Under the pieces are notes generated by a model. The model saw only the letters and a list, made by a program, of their open reading frames with translations, was not told the DNA's origin and made no database searches. A DNA stretch of 64,000 nucleotides, taken from Astrocystis sublimbata. Its lineage: Eukaryota > Ascomycota > Sordariomycetes > Xylariales > Xylariaceae. Location: contig JAJNNY010000009.1 of NCBI GenBank assembly GCA_022453515.1, positions 620,001-684,000 on the forward strand. Direction: 5' to 3'. Positions 23,497 through 32,728 of this stretch are shown piece by piece. A program made the translations under genes and the position numbers. Each line of letters begins with the position of its first letter. Position 1 is the stretch's first letter.

Positions 23497-24009
23497 TCAT
23501 ACCAGCACCGCCATCAACCCCCACCCGCTCGAAAACCACAACAACCACCACCAGGCAATCAGGTCGCTCTTAATACACACCACTCCTTTGGATATCGTCG
23601 GCGGTGATGATGACTGCGGCGGCGACTGCGGCGGCGCAGCGCCCAAGTAGCCGTCGGCGAAGTCGACGTGGAACTGGAAGGTCAGGCCGCTGGGCGAGCA
23701 CTGCGTGCCCAGGGCGCATTGCTGGACGTCGCTCCACCGGCCGGAACCGCATCGCTGGAAGCTGCTCGACATGCAGTTCCACTGGCCCTCCGATCCCGCG
23801 CACGACGACCCCACGGACATCTGTTGGCGACGTTCCAGAGTATTGTCTGAGAGCTCTTCTTGATCGAGTCGGTTCTCAGCTGCCATCATCGTTCCTGCCT
23901 TGTTGTCGTTGTGATTTGGGCTGGCGACGGCTGTGAGAGCGAGTAAAAGCATGATGGAGATTGTTGTGAGATGGTGGCATTTGCCTTGCAAGTGGTGAGA
24001 GGGTGGCAT
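23497..24009 (-). CDS. Secreted cysteine-rich protein
   Basis: Minus-strand frame of 170 aa. A hydrophobic run (TISIMLLLALTAVASP, about 16-31) reads as a signal peptide with a long n-region; an alternative start is the internal Met just before LLLALTAVAS. A spacer with a dibasic site (ERRQ, about 59) is followed by a compact module of five Cys in 37 residues: SCAGSEGQWNC, SFQRCGSG, VQQC, GTQCSP. The WNCxxxSFQRCxxGxWS pattern recurs in fungal extracellular proteins and suggests a small disulfide-bonded, possibly wall- or carbohydrate-associated module. The C-terminus after PPQSPPQSSSPP becomes unlikely (a Trp-rich tail), so an intron or earlier end there is possible. Strand bias and module support the gene; the 3' end is uncertain. 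Confidence 0.65.
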   Translation of the reverse strand: MPPSHHLQGKCHHLTTISIMLLLALTAVASPNHNDNKAGTMMAAENRLDQEELSDNTLERRQQMSVGSSCAGSEGQWNCMSSSFQRCGSGRWSDVQQCALGTQCSPSGLTFQFHVDFADGYLGAAPPQSPPQSSSPPTISKGVVCIKSDLIAWWWLLWFSSGWGLMAVLV

Positions 24010-24011
24010 GA

Positions 24012-24916
24012 TGGGTGGTAGGTGCAGCTGGATGTGCGTGCTAGCAGATGAGGTGAGGTAGGTGTATGGCTGTTGATGCTAATATTGGTTCGTGGAGATG
24101 CAGAGAAGCCTTGCGAAAGTCTTTGAGTTCATTTAGCCCAGGCTACACGAGTCTCGAGAACCGCGTACAATGTTTGGTGCCATGTACAAGCACATTCTAT
24201 TCATTGTCGCCCAACACAATCATCGTACAGGCTGGGTCCCAAGACCTGGTTGTTGCTGTCTTCTGTCACCAGCTCACCGAGCGCTCATTCGTTCGGTGAA
24301 ATGCCAGTCACACCTACCTACCTGGTTGCTGCCCGAGCCAAATGTGGGCATTGTTGATTGGTGAACATGTCCCACCCTAAAAAGGCTTTTCGACGTAAAT
24401 GTTTGTTGTTTTTCCACATGATTCAACACCGTGTTTGGTATCGGGATTACAGTTCAAACAAAACAATCAAGTTCAGATCAACACAGGAATAACGTTGGAC
24501 TGCAAGATGGTCCAATATGCCCACCCTGATGACAGTGATAGACATAATCGTACTATTCCTATCAGACAACGTCTCCTTATTTGCTCTTACTCTTCTCCGC
24601 CTCGAATTCACGACAGCGCATGTAACGACTTATGGCAAGAGACCATTCAACAGCGTAAGTAACAACGCCATCAAGTAGCGCAGTTGGGTATCTAGAAATC
24701 AGAGTTGTAGATGCAACTGCAGAGTCTACGATCGGAGTAGCTAATTGATTTCCTTCGTCGCGGTTGATTTATTTGCGTTAAAATGTCTACTGTCTAGTTA
24801 ACGTGCGCGGTCCAGGGGTGGATTACGTTAATGCAAATATCTATCTACTCGAAAACAAAACAGTTTAGACTATTGTACAGCCGTTTCCATCCATCTCGAG
24901 CAGTAACCAGACGAAG
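24012..24916. other. Intergenic, no gene seen
   Basis: Contains ACCTACCTACCT at about 24312. Only short chance frames. Confidence 0.5.
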
Positions 24917-25742
24917 TTAAACTGGAACCTCGACAGTCTGCATAGTGATATTGACGGGACCGATGTATGTGGGTGTATACCCCAGTCTGTTCAGTTCGAA
25001 AGTCAATTGGTCCGCCGTAACGACATCTAATGAAGTAAAATTAAGGATTAGCATGGAATCAAGAGTAGTTAATACTAGGGTGCGATCGTCTTATGTCCGC
25101 ATATGCAGCTGCGCCGACGTCATTCAGGCTCAAGCCATCAATACAAGACATAAGCCAACGATAGACACGCCCGCCTTTGCACTGAACTAGAAAACGGAGT
25201 ATTCTCAATCGAGGAAATGGAATAATTCAATAAACGATAGGTGACAGAGATCAAACTTATGTGAGCCGGTGATATTGGTGTTCGCATCAAGGGCCGAGGT
25301 AACAGACAGAGTGAAGCCTCCATCAGCGGCAGTGACGGAGTAAGAGTAGTTGGGGTCCTCGTAACAAGCCACTAGTGGAGTGGTCGGAAACATATCCTTG
25401 CCATCGACGAGCGTGCTTGGCCAAATGTTGCCGCAAATCGGCCCTTGGCTGTCAGGGGCAGCTGTGGACGGTTGTACTCTGAAGCCGTATCTGTTGTACA
25501 ACAATCAGCGAATTTTCCGGATACAAGCGACGGATAATATTTCTATATGTAAGTATGCACGTGTCGAGTTTTGGTTATAAGTGCTGTCGCGGATACTTGA
25601 CTCACCCGCAAACATGGTCGACATCTGGTGCGCAGAATCCCGTAAGGCCGGAAATATAGTATACGAAGTCCGATCTGGACTTGATGGCCGCGCCCGAGGC
25701 CATAGTTGCGAAAAGAGCGCCGAGTATAACGTTGATTTGCAT
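24917..25742 (-). CDS. Predicted small secreted protein (multi-exon)
   Basis: Exon 1 (25606-25742) encodes MQINVILGALFATMASGAA, a clean signal peptide, then SDFVYYISGLTGFCAPDVDHVCG. Exon 2 starts at 25490 and encodes YGFRVQPSTAAPDSQGPICG, PLVACYEDPNYSYSV and LDANTNITGSHK. The last exon (24917-25026) encodes VVTADQLTFELNRLGYTPTY, IGPVNITMQTVEVPV and a stop. Four Cys follow the signal. The join between exon 2 and the last exon is uncertain: donor at 25256 leaves the wrong phase for a direct join, while 25245 (GTCACC, weak) fits, and a middle exon near 25060-25200 is also possible. The layout resembles small secreted proteins of plant- or insect-associated fungi. Function unknown. Confidence 0.62.
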
Positions 25743-26240
25743 GTTGGCGGGTAAAGTCTTTGACCTCGTGGAGAGTTGAATATCAGATAGAGGGTAGTAT
25801 TGACCAACGAACTATGATAGACGCAAGATACGAATCGGATACCTGGCAAAGATGTCTTGCTAATCAGCAGTTGTGCGAGATCGTTATTTATATAATCTTG
25901 GTATGATACATACGACTTGTTATTCACCCCCTACTGCTCCAAGAGCGGTGCTCAGACTTCGCATCACGGCACAGCCCGTTTAGGCGATAGCTTCCGGGGG
26001 ACAACTACAATCACCTCGTGTTGCGACTAGATCCGCCAAAAATCATGAGGCCATGATTGATATCTCCCTACCTAGGTAACTACCTAGGTAATAATCCCAG
26101 AAAAGCAGTTCAGGGGTAAAAGCTACTGCTTGTTCCAGTCCTGATCTTTAATTTCTATTTAGCTATAACGCATTATTATCTAATAACTTCATGATTTTCT
26201 CGCCGTTTAATATATTAAATGGCAGGGGTACTTAAGTGAG
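25743..26240. other. Intergenic with paired TACCTAGGTA motifs
   Basis: Two copies of TACCTAGGTA lie 14 bp apart at 26069-26091. No gene seen. Confidence 0.5.
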
Positions 26241-26474
26241 TTAGACTTGGCATCTAGAAGGCCGTTTACCAACTACGAGTCGCAAAAGTGCCATGAATTC
26301 GGGATATACATAGACCGCCAACACCACGACGGTGTAGAAGGCGTCAAAGTTGTTCTCCTCCACAGCCTCCTTGTACAGCAATGCAATTTGGCGAAAGGCC
26401 GTACGTATACCAGTACCCCAGTGGACCTTTGAGGGAACGGGTGTCGCCTTCACCTGGTGGGGCAGGTTGCCCAA
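26241..26474 (-). pseudogene. Possible LINE ORF2 fragment (between endonuclease and RT)
   Basis: A 77-codon minus-strand stretch reads PSKVHWGTGIRTAFRQIALL and YKEAVEENNFDAFYTVVVLA. This resembles the helical text before the RT core in fungal non-LTR retrotransposons (AF..xYKxAVxxND..A...LLALP). No RT catalytic motif is present, and recognition is by eye only. It lies in a stretch of other decayed sequences, including an RNase H-like piece on the same strand. Confidence 0.25.
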
Positions 26475-26559
26475 AACAGCTGGCGCGCCGGTGTGTCTTC
26501 AGGGGTCAATGTTCTTTCTATTGGCGTCAAGCACCAGCATCGTCTGGAGTCTTTGCTCT

Positions 26560-26965
26560 CCACGCAGTATATTCTGCCCAGGATATCAAAATGGCAAACA
26601 ACATGTTGCCATCATTATTGTCAAAAAACGACACAATACGCGATTTGGTCCCAGAGAGAAAGAAGCAGACCACCGGGGCAACCCCTAAACGGCACCGTTG
26701 TCGGTCGCGGCGTCACTCAAAACTAGGATTTCTTTCCCCACGCACACTGCGGTCTAAGGCACCGCTCGGCCAGCCTACTACTACCACTATGTTGTCTATG
26801 ACCAAATTCTGCCCAGCGTCAAGTTACCCGAGTAGTTCACAACTGCAGCGGATGCCGTCGAGGACTTGACACATAACATGTGCTACCTCTACGGAAGGAC
26901 AACCAAGGCCGTAAGTATTTACTCTCCAGCATGCTACGCCGATATTGTTTGCACCTCGATCCCGA
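26560..26965 (+). pseudogene. Argonaute PIWI-domain relic (QDE-2-like)
   Basis: Reading across three frames restores the end of a PIWI domain: NGKQHVAIIIVKKRHNTRF, then GNP / LNGTVVGRGVTQN, a stop, DFF, then GTARPAYYYHYVVYDQIL, KLPE, a stop, FTTAADAVEDLTHNMCYLYG and RTTKAVSIYSPACYADIVC. These match in order the PIWI text of eukaryotic Argonautes (KRHxTRF, NGTVVDRGVT, GTARPxHYxVxxD, LTHxMCYxxGRxTKAVSxxxPxYYADxxC). Frame changes occur near 26692 and 26755, and stop codons sit where W (RNWDF) and Y are expected. Upstream PAZ and MID regions are not found here. It cannot make an active slicer protein. Fungal Argonautes act in RNA silencing. Confidence 0.8.
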
Positions 26966-27019
26966 GCTATAAGATGCTCCGTCGAGGAGATGGACTTGGA
27001 ATGCCGTCCCGCAGACTAG

Positions 27020-27195
27020 CGCGGAGCCTCGAGTGCCCTGAGGCATTCTGTGTCAAAGACCCGTTCACGATCGAGCCAGCCTGAATCCTGGTCACCGAGT
27101 AGTTGTGCGTGTATACCACATAGCCCCACGAGATGGATTCGTCGTTGGAGCCATCGGAGTAAACGTTGTGTCGTTTGGCCGTGAGCTCCTTTCTT
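27020..27195 (-). pseudogene. RNase H-like fragment, probably from a LINE
   Basis: The minus strand reads HNVYSDGSNDESISWGYVVY followed by THNYSVTRIQAGSI and NGSLTQNASG. YSDGS with WGYVVY fits the first strands of the RNase H domain that ends many fungal non-LTR retrotransposon ORF2 proteins (IYTDGSxxxxxxG(Y/W)GxxxY). Only this part is visible, opposite in strand to the Argonaute and RecQ relics around it. Confidence 0.4.
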
Positions 27196-27324
27196 TCAAG
27201 CGCCGGGCCCGACCGAGAAGGGAGGCGGCAGCATATGGGAGTATGCGCCAAACCATAGCAAACACGACTTGAGCGGGAGGCTAGGCTCTGCAGGTGCCTT
27301 CCAAACTTGACGTAGGAATATACG

Positions 27325-27372
27325 TCTCCATCTCCATCTCCATCTATGTTTATGTCTATGTCTACGTCTATG
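27325..27372. repeat. Hexamer microsatellite (TCCATC / TATGTC)
   Basis: Three copies of TCCATC-type units merge into about four TATGTY-type units; it separates the RNase H-like piece from the RecQ relic. Confidence 0.75.
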
Positions 27373-27375
27373 TTG

Positions 27376-27895
27376 CATTTCAGCTAAAACCATATCGTCG
27401 TGTTCCCCACTGGCGCTGGCAAGTCGCTATGCTATCAGGTATGTTGTTATCCAAGGCACACTCGAATTGATCCAGGTCTAACTGCTAAATAGATACCCGC
27501 CATTGTTTTTTGAAGAACTCGATGCCATAAGATTGACCGAGAGACAGCCGGAACAGCAGAACTGGACTCCGGGATCACGATTACCGTCTCCCCTTTGATT
27601 GCCCTGATGAAGGACCAGATTAATGCTTTATAGCGTCGCGGTATCCCTGCCGATTGCTTGGATTCGACCAAGACCAAAGGTAAACAGAAGAGCATTAATG
27701 CTTTTATCTAGGAAGGGCGTCTGAGGCTCCTATATCATACGCCAAAAAGACCCAACAATGAAAGTTTTGTTAAAAGCATCAAGCTTGGTCCCGGCGGCAT
27801 ACGTCTCGTTGCTATCAATAAGGCCTATCATATCTTGGAATAAGGACACTTTTTCCGGCTAGACTGCTTTAAGTTTGCTCGAGGAAAGGGTTAAA
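27376..27895 (+). pseudogene. RecQ-family DNA helicase relic (Walker A to DEAH region)
   Basis: Frame with stops: HIVVFPTGAGKSLCYQ (Walker A, helicase motif I), an apparently intact GT-AG intron (27439-27492), IPAIVF, stop, then ITVSPLIALMKDQINAL (motif Ia), stop, RRGIPADCLDSTKTK, INAFI, stop, EGRLRLLYHTPKR, then IRLVAINKAYHILE, stop, GHFFRLDCFKFARGKG. This last block stands where RecQ has the DEAH motif and EWGHDFRPxY. The DEAH position reads NKAY, so the ATPase is dead as well as interrupted. Several stops equal CAG to TAG or TGG to TAA changes, as expected from RIP-like C-to-T mutation. The C-terminal helicase half is not present. Confidence 0.85.
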
Positions 27896-28183
27896 GTACA
27901 ATGTAACACCGGTCTAATTATAAAAGAGCAGGAATGTGCTCAAAGGAATATTCCATTATCATTGCGAAGATCACAAGAGGATTGTTTCTGTTTTCTGCTT
28001 TGTGTACAATAGGTGAAGCTAATGCGTAGTTTTCTTATATCCTTGTTCTTTATCAGTACATCTAAAAACCTACTGTCTTGCCCAAGAATTCTATGAGTAA
28101 AAGTCATTGCAGAAGTAAGTTCATATTTGTGCACTTTTACTCTACTGCGAACTCCCCAACCGCTATCCTGGACCCAAGACACA

Positions 28184-29254
28184 ATGGAGAAACCATCGTA
28201 CCAACTCAAACTCGCGTCCTCGCGCATGCTTGCGTACACGATCACGTCGCTAAACCCAAAGAGACCTGTCATACTACTATCTGGGCCGTTTGGCATGACG
28301 TACGATGTGTTGGATGACGTGGTTGCATACTTGGAGTGTCTAGGCTTTGTAACTCTTCGATACAACCTTCCAGGACACGGGAGATCTGGCATACCGGATG
28401 AACCTCTGCAGACTACGTTTGACTCATTGGCTGAGGATGTCCATGAGCTTCTCACTCATCTCGGTATCACGAAGCTGCATGCATGGATTGGTGTCAACTT
28501 TGGGGCTATGACGGCGATTACATTCGCTTCCAAATATCCTGGGGTTGTAGGCAAACTGATTCTTTCTAATCCTGTGGCGTGCTCCGCTGGCAGATCTTAT
28601 CTCCACGAATCTTCCGCTTTCTGCGAGCTTATACTCGCGCAAAAGGATCCCGGCAATGAAGAGTTTGATATTGACAGTTATTTACGAAAATGTCTAGATC
28701 TTCAGTGGATGGCGCAACACCCACGTGTGACAGAGAGATTGCACGCCAGCATGCACGGGGTTAGTCCAGAAGGCTTCAAAGCGTGCTTTGCAGCTATCGC
28801 TGACCCCAGCTTCGACATTAGAACAGAAGTGGCGGTCAAGGCAGGCAGATTTATCGATTCATCGATACTCCTTCTCGGCCAAACAGACGTCTCAGCTTAC
28901 GGCATCACCGATATTCGCTGGAATATCGGAGCCGGGCAGAAAGTCGACAGGTGGTGGGATGAGAGTCCAACGCAACCAGTTACTATTAAAGGGGTTATAG
29001 GTGGTGGTCCTCTATCCTTTGTAGATGGATTTGATCATTTTGTCCATCTACTCACGGACTTTCTTGAAGTTTCCAGATTCATGCTAATCAGATTGATGAT
29101 TGAGACTTGGGTGAACTGGCTCACTTGGCCAGTTCAGCCTCTCTACCTACTCATGCGGCTGATCAACCCGCGTAAGAGTGAGCGATATATTGTCGATCTA
29201 GATGCAAACCGTTATATCGGTTTCGATTCCAGCTACCAGTCTTGGCACGCATAG
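28184..29254 (+). CDS. Alpha/beta-hydrolase-fold protein with altered nucleophile elbow
   Basis: Single exon, 356 aa from ATG 28184. The fold is clear: VILLSGPFGMTYDVLDDVVA, FVTLRYNLPGHGRSGIP (strand 4 and the GHGxS turn), LAEDVHELLTHLGITKLHAW and then IGVNFGAMTAITFASKYP. The last is the nucleophile elbow, where GxSxG is expected but G-V-N-F-G is read, with Asn105 (AAC) in place of Ser. The later region has DGFDHFVHLLTDFLEV, which may hold the His. The nearest look-alikes are 3-oxoadipate enol-lactonase or esterase-type proteins. Without Ser it may be a non-catalytic or altered enzyme, or a decaying gene next to the relics upstream. The C-terminal 50 residues are hydrophobic and Trp-rich and may bind a membrane. 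Confidence 0.75.
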   Translation: MEKPSYQLKLASSRMLAYTITSLNPKRPVILLSGPFGMTYDVLDDVVAYLECLGFVTLRYNLPGHGRSGIPDEPLQTTFDSLAEDVHELLTHLGITKLHAWIGVNFGAMTAITFASKYPGVVGKLILSNPVACSAGRSYLHESSAFCELILAQKDPGNEEFDIDSYLRKCLDLQWMAQHPRVTERLHASMHGVSPEGFKACFAAIADPSFDIRTEVAVKAGRFIDSSILLLGQTDVSAYGITDIRWNIGAGQKVDRWWDESPTQPVTIKGVIGGGPLSFVDGFDHFVHLLTDFLEVSRFMLIRLMIETWVNWLTWPVQPLYLLMRLINPRKSERYIVDLDANRYIGFDSSYQSWHA

Positions 29255-30247
29255 AAAATCCAATATCGCTGGCGGATGCTCAAGTCTTGTGCGATATAGA
29301 AATACTCGCAATAGTATGTATCTTAGCTTTGAATAAATATAGGATTTAGGTCAATGAGACAGAAGAAGAATGGTGACATGGTTCCTCAAGTGTAATTTAA
29401 CGCAGGCCATATACTAGTAAAGCCAAAGCAATGCTAAATGTTAGGTGATCAAGATGTTGACCGCCTCAAATATTCGAGTGAGTTCGAACTTGCATCTTTG
29501 AAAGTGGGTGTGCCAATCTCACAAGAGAGATCAAGGTATGTAGACCGCCACATGATGTCACATTGTAAGTATTGCTGTAAAACGACCATGCGTATTTGAC
29601 TGTTTGAAAAGATAAATTTTACTTATATGATGCGAGGATGACGTAAAGGGTCTACATTTCTACGAATTTTGATGATTACTGCTATTGGCGAATTTGATTC
29701 AAAAGTCAGGGCAAATAAGTCAGTATTTCTAATACTGAGCAGGCGGAGTTGTACGACGTGCTCGTTCATACCTACCGAAAACATGGCAGTTGAAGATGCA
29801 GAATTGTTATGAAGGAACCTAACAAGCCACTAGCGACAAAAGCCTCAAATGCCACCACCAATCACGCCCATTGCTGTTATCGACATATGTGACCTAAGCC
29901 AGACTGAGACATACAAGATTCTCGTTAATAGTTGGCTGTGGGGCGTTAAGGATCTCCAGCACCACGCTGGTTATTTCCATTGCTAAATACAGCCGTTCGA
30001 TGCGTTGGGTTCCAGGCCAGGCCTTACTGTATTATGGAATCATCTGTGCATGCCTAGAAAACGTGATTTGATTTGAGTATGTTGCACACAATTCCCTTAT
30101 TGCAGGATATTACGTAGTCGCATGGGTCTCTACTTAAGTAGATATAATGTCTCATGTCTGCAGTAAGTGTTGTGTAGATAGCCTGCCCAGCACCGACAGC
30201 CCCCCTTCATCATTCAGTAGCTGACACGCCTCAAAAAATCGGAAAAT
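29255..30247. other. Intergenic, no gene seen
   Basis: A/T-rich, many stops on both strands. A B-box-like AGTTCGAACTC occurs near 29484 on the minus strand but no tRNA fold fits. Confidence 0.5.
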
Positions 30248-31469
30248 ATGTCGACCGTCAAGGCTTCCTACAGCGAGCGGGTAAAGGTCGACCCTGAGTG
30301 GGCGTTGGTCTGGAAAGCCTTTACCCAGATGCCAAAGGCTGTGATAAACGATGTTTATGATCTACGAGCGACATCAAATACGGCGCAGACAGCTTCAGCC
30401 GCAATGTTGCTGATAACGGAGGAGATCGAAGAGACGAAGCACACCATCTCATCACTCGACGGCACCAGCATCAACGTTCATCAATTCGTGCCGCCGGCAG
30501 CCTCACCCGGCACTTCGCCCCAACGTGCCATCCTGTTCGCATTTGGCGGAGGCATGATCGCAGGAAGCGTGGACAACTGGAGAGCATCCATCAAAGAGCT
30601 CGCCCAGAGGACGGGTACGCAGGTGTTCGCCGTGGACTACCGCTTAGCACCCGAGCATCCCGCCCCAGCGGCAGTCGAGGACTACTACTCTGCTGCCAAA
30701 TGGCTGCAGCTACACGCTGCCTCCTTCGATGTTGACCCCGCGCGTATCGTATTGTACGGAAAGAGTGCGGGCGGCGGCATTGCCACCGGAACAGTGCTCT
30801 TGATCAACGACAAGGGAGGGCTACAATACCCGCCTGCGGCTCTAGTGGTCGAATATCCAATGTTAGAGTATGCAAACCCCACAGGAGTCATTTATTTCCC
30901 CTTCGTGGCAAGTCTTGGATGCTTTGACCACCTCGACGGTTGTCTTTGCTCTCAAGGGCCTTCGAATTCCTAAGTCATGCTTAGTCTCTCTCTTCCAAAT
31001 GACAAAATACTAATTCGAGTCATCGAAGTGACCGGACCGTATTACCAGCCGACCACCCAATTCAGGAGTTCCTAATATGGACGTCGAAAGGAAATGACTT
31101 GGCCTGGGAAGCGTATACGGGCAAGAAGAGAGGTGAGATCTATATCCCTGCGCCACGTGTGTTAATCTATGAATTATTAATCTGACGTAACCAGAGGATC
31201 GTACGGCTGATAATGTCTCCGTCTACGCCGCTCCGGCTAGGGCGGAAGACTCCCAACTGGCAACCTTCCCCGACACTTATATTGATGTCGGCGGTCTGGA
31301 TCTGTTTGTAGGCGAAAACATCGAGCTGGCAAGGCGACTAGTGAATGCGGGCATCTACGTTGAATTCCACCTCTACCCTGGTGTTCCGCATGGGTTCAAC
31401 CACGTCAGGCATATCAAAGTCGCCCAAGAAGCAATAGCGAACCAGACGAAGTTCGTCAACAGATATTAG
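30248..31469 (+). CDS. Alpha/beta hydrolase fold-3 (HSL-type esterase/lipase)
   Basis: Three exons, 30248-30867, 31029-31132 and 31195-31469, join to 332 aa. The first intron restores the conserved YPMLDDRTVLPADHPI and the second joins AWEAYTGKKRE to DRTADNVSVYAAPARAED. Catalytic set: YGKSAGG with Ser about 173, DVGGLDLF for Asp, and PGVPHGF for His. The oxyanion-hole motif HGGG reads FGGG here (AFGGGMIAGS, about 99), a variant that keeps the glycines. DYRLAPEHPAP is the usual strand that follows. It should hydrolyse small esters, probably in the cytoplasm since no signal is seen. Substrate unknown. If intron 1 is not removed, a stop follows at 30971. Confidence 0.88.
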
Positions 31470-32272
31470 ACGTAGACTCTACACGACATAGCCAATATGC
31501 AGGCGCGCAATAGATGCGAGCATTTGGAGTAGGTTTTGGGTCACAGGAGCTTGGTCACTGACACGAGTGAACCGCGCATGGATTCATTGAGGCGCAAATA
31601 CATTGTGAGACCTCGTAGCGTCGCCTCGTTTGGTGAAGAGTGCGGCACAATTGATTCTACCATTCGCAAGTCGCATTAAGAGGTTCCAGGTTCAGGGGTG
31701 TCTGTCAAGCGCAGCCTGGGGGAACTACGGCGTAGGCGCTCGCATGAATGAGCAGATCCTTAAACCTAAATCAGAAGCCCCTAAACTAGTTTACCAGTAG
31801 ATAATCAATTCGAGAAGGAACCGCCTTGTGTCAGCTGTGCGAGGCCACCAATCAACAAGCAGAAGCTGAAGAAGCAGTAAATCTGCCGATGGCTCAGGGT
31901 AGGTTGGCGGCGGGCACGATGCATATTTCGGCCGAAATTTACCAGCGAGAAAAAACGTTTGCATATGACAGTCGACAGTAAATTGTAGATGTGGTGAGGT
32001 GAGGTGAGGTGAGGTGAGGTGATGGTTGGTGGATGATCTACAAGAGCTCCTGAAACAATGATCGACACCTGGTCTTCCTGCCAAATATAACCTTGCCAGC
32101 GCAGATCATCATCATACTTAATTCGGTGGATAAATAGGATAAGAATTCGACGTCACCATGAAAAAAATGGCCTTCACCTCGCCTTGCTTTGCACTAAGTC
32201 ACCGTATACCGACAGGAACCCAGCGTCAGCGTAGAAAGAAAGCCGCCGCGAGCACTCGAAACATCCATCAAA
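31470..32272. other. Intergenic with GGTGA pentamer repeat
   Basis: Holds the GGTGA repeat and a TATA-like ATAAATA at about 32130, about 140 bp before the next start. No gene seen. Confidence 0.5.
31993..32022. repeat. (GGTGA)6 minisatellite
   Basis: Six perfect tandem copies of a 5-bp unit. Confidence 0.9.
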
Positions 32273-32728
32273 ATGAAGTTCACGATCCAGATAGGTGCCA
32301 TATTGGCTCTCATCTCGAGCCCACTCGTCCACGCCTGGAACGCCACGATATACGAGTCAGCTAACTGCACGGGAGACCGGGTGCGTTCAGACTAACAAAT
32401 TGCCGATGTTGCCAAACCTGCCTCTTCTAACGTGGTGGAATAGTACGACATGTATCCAACAGCCGCGCACACCAAGTACTTTGAGATGAAGGGCTCCTGG
32501 GGCGCGGAGATAAACTGCACATATCACGGCGGTAACAGCAGCAGCACCATCACCACAGGCCCTTGCGATAGCCAGTTTCCATTTGGTAAATCGGTCCTCA
32601 GCTCTGTCGGCCCCTGCCGCACTTACTCCGGTAGCCATGCGAGTGGCGATCACATTGCAGACCAGAAGCAGGGCGATTGCAAGACTTCTGACTTCGACAT
32701 CTACTCAGTGGTTTGCTACGATGGTTAA
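32273..32728 (+). CDS. Small secreted 6-Cys protein, 130 aa (effector-like)
   Basis: Exon 1 (32273-32380) and exon 2 (32444-32728) join in phase 0. Residues 1-21 (MKFTIQIGAILALISSPLVH plus Ala) form a textbook signal peptide with cleavage after VHA. The mature part has six Cys at 32, 61, 77, 94, 115 and 127, enough for three disulfides, and potential N-glycosylation sites at NAT (23), NCT (31 and 60) and NSS (67). There is no enzyme motif. Size, Cys count and secretion fit small secreted or antifungal/effector-like proteins; the role is unknown. It stands alone in a repeat-bearing gene-poor area. Confidence 0.82.

Noticed and set aside
29450..29530. tRNA-like B box on the minus strand
   Set aside because: AGTTCGAACTC is present but the T stem and acceptor do not pair.
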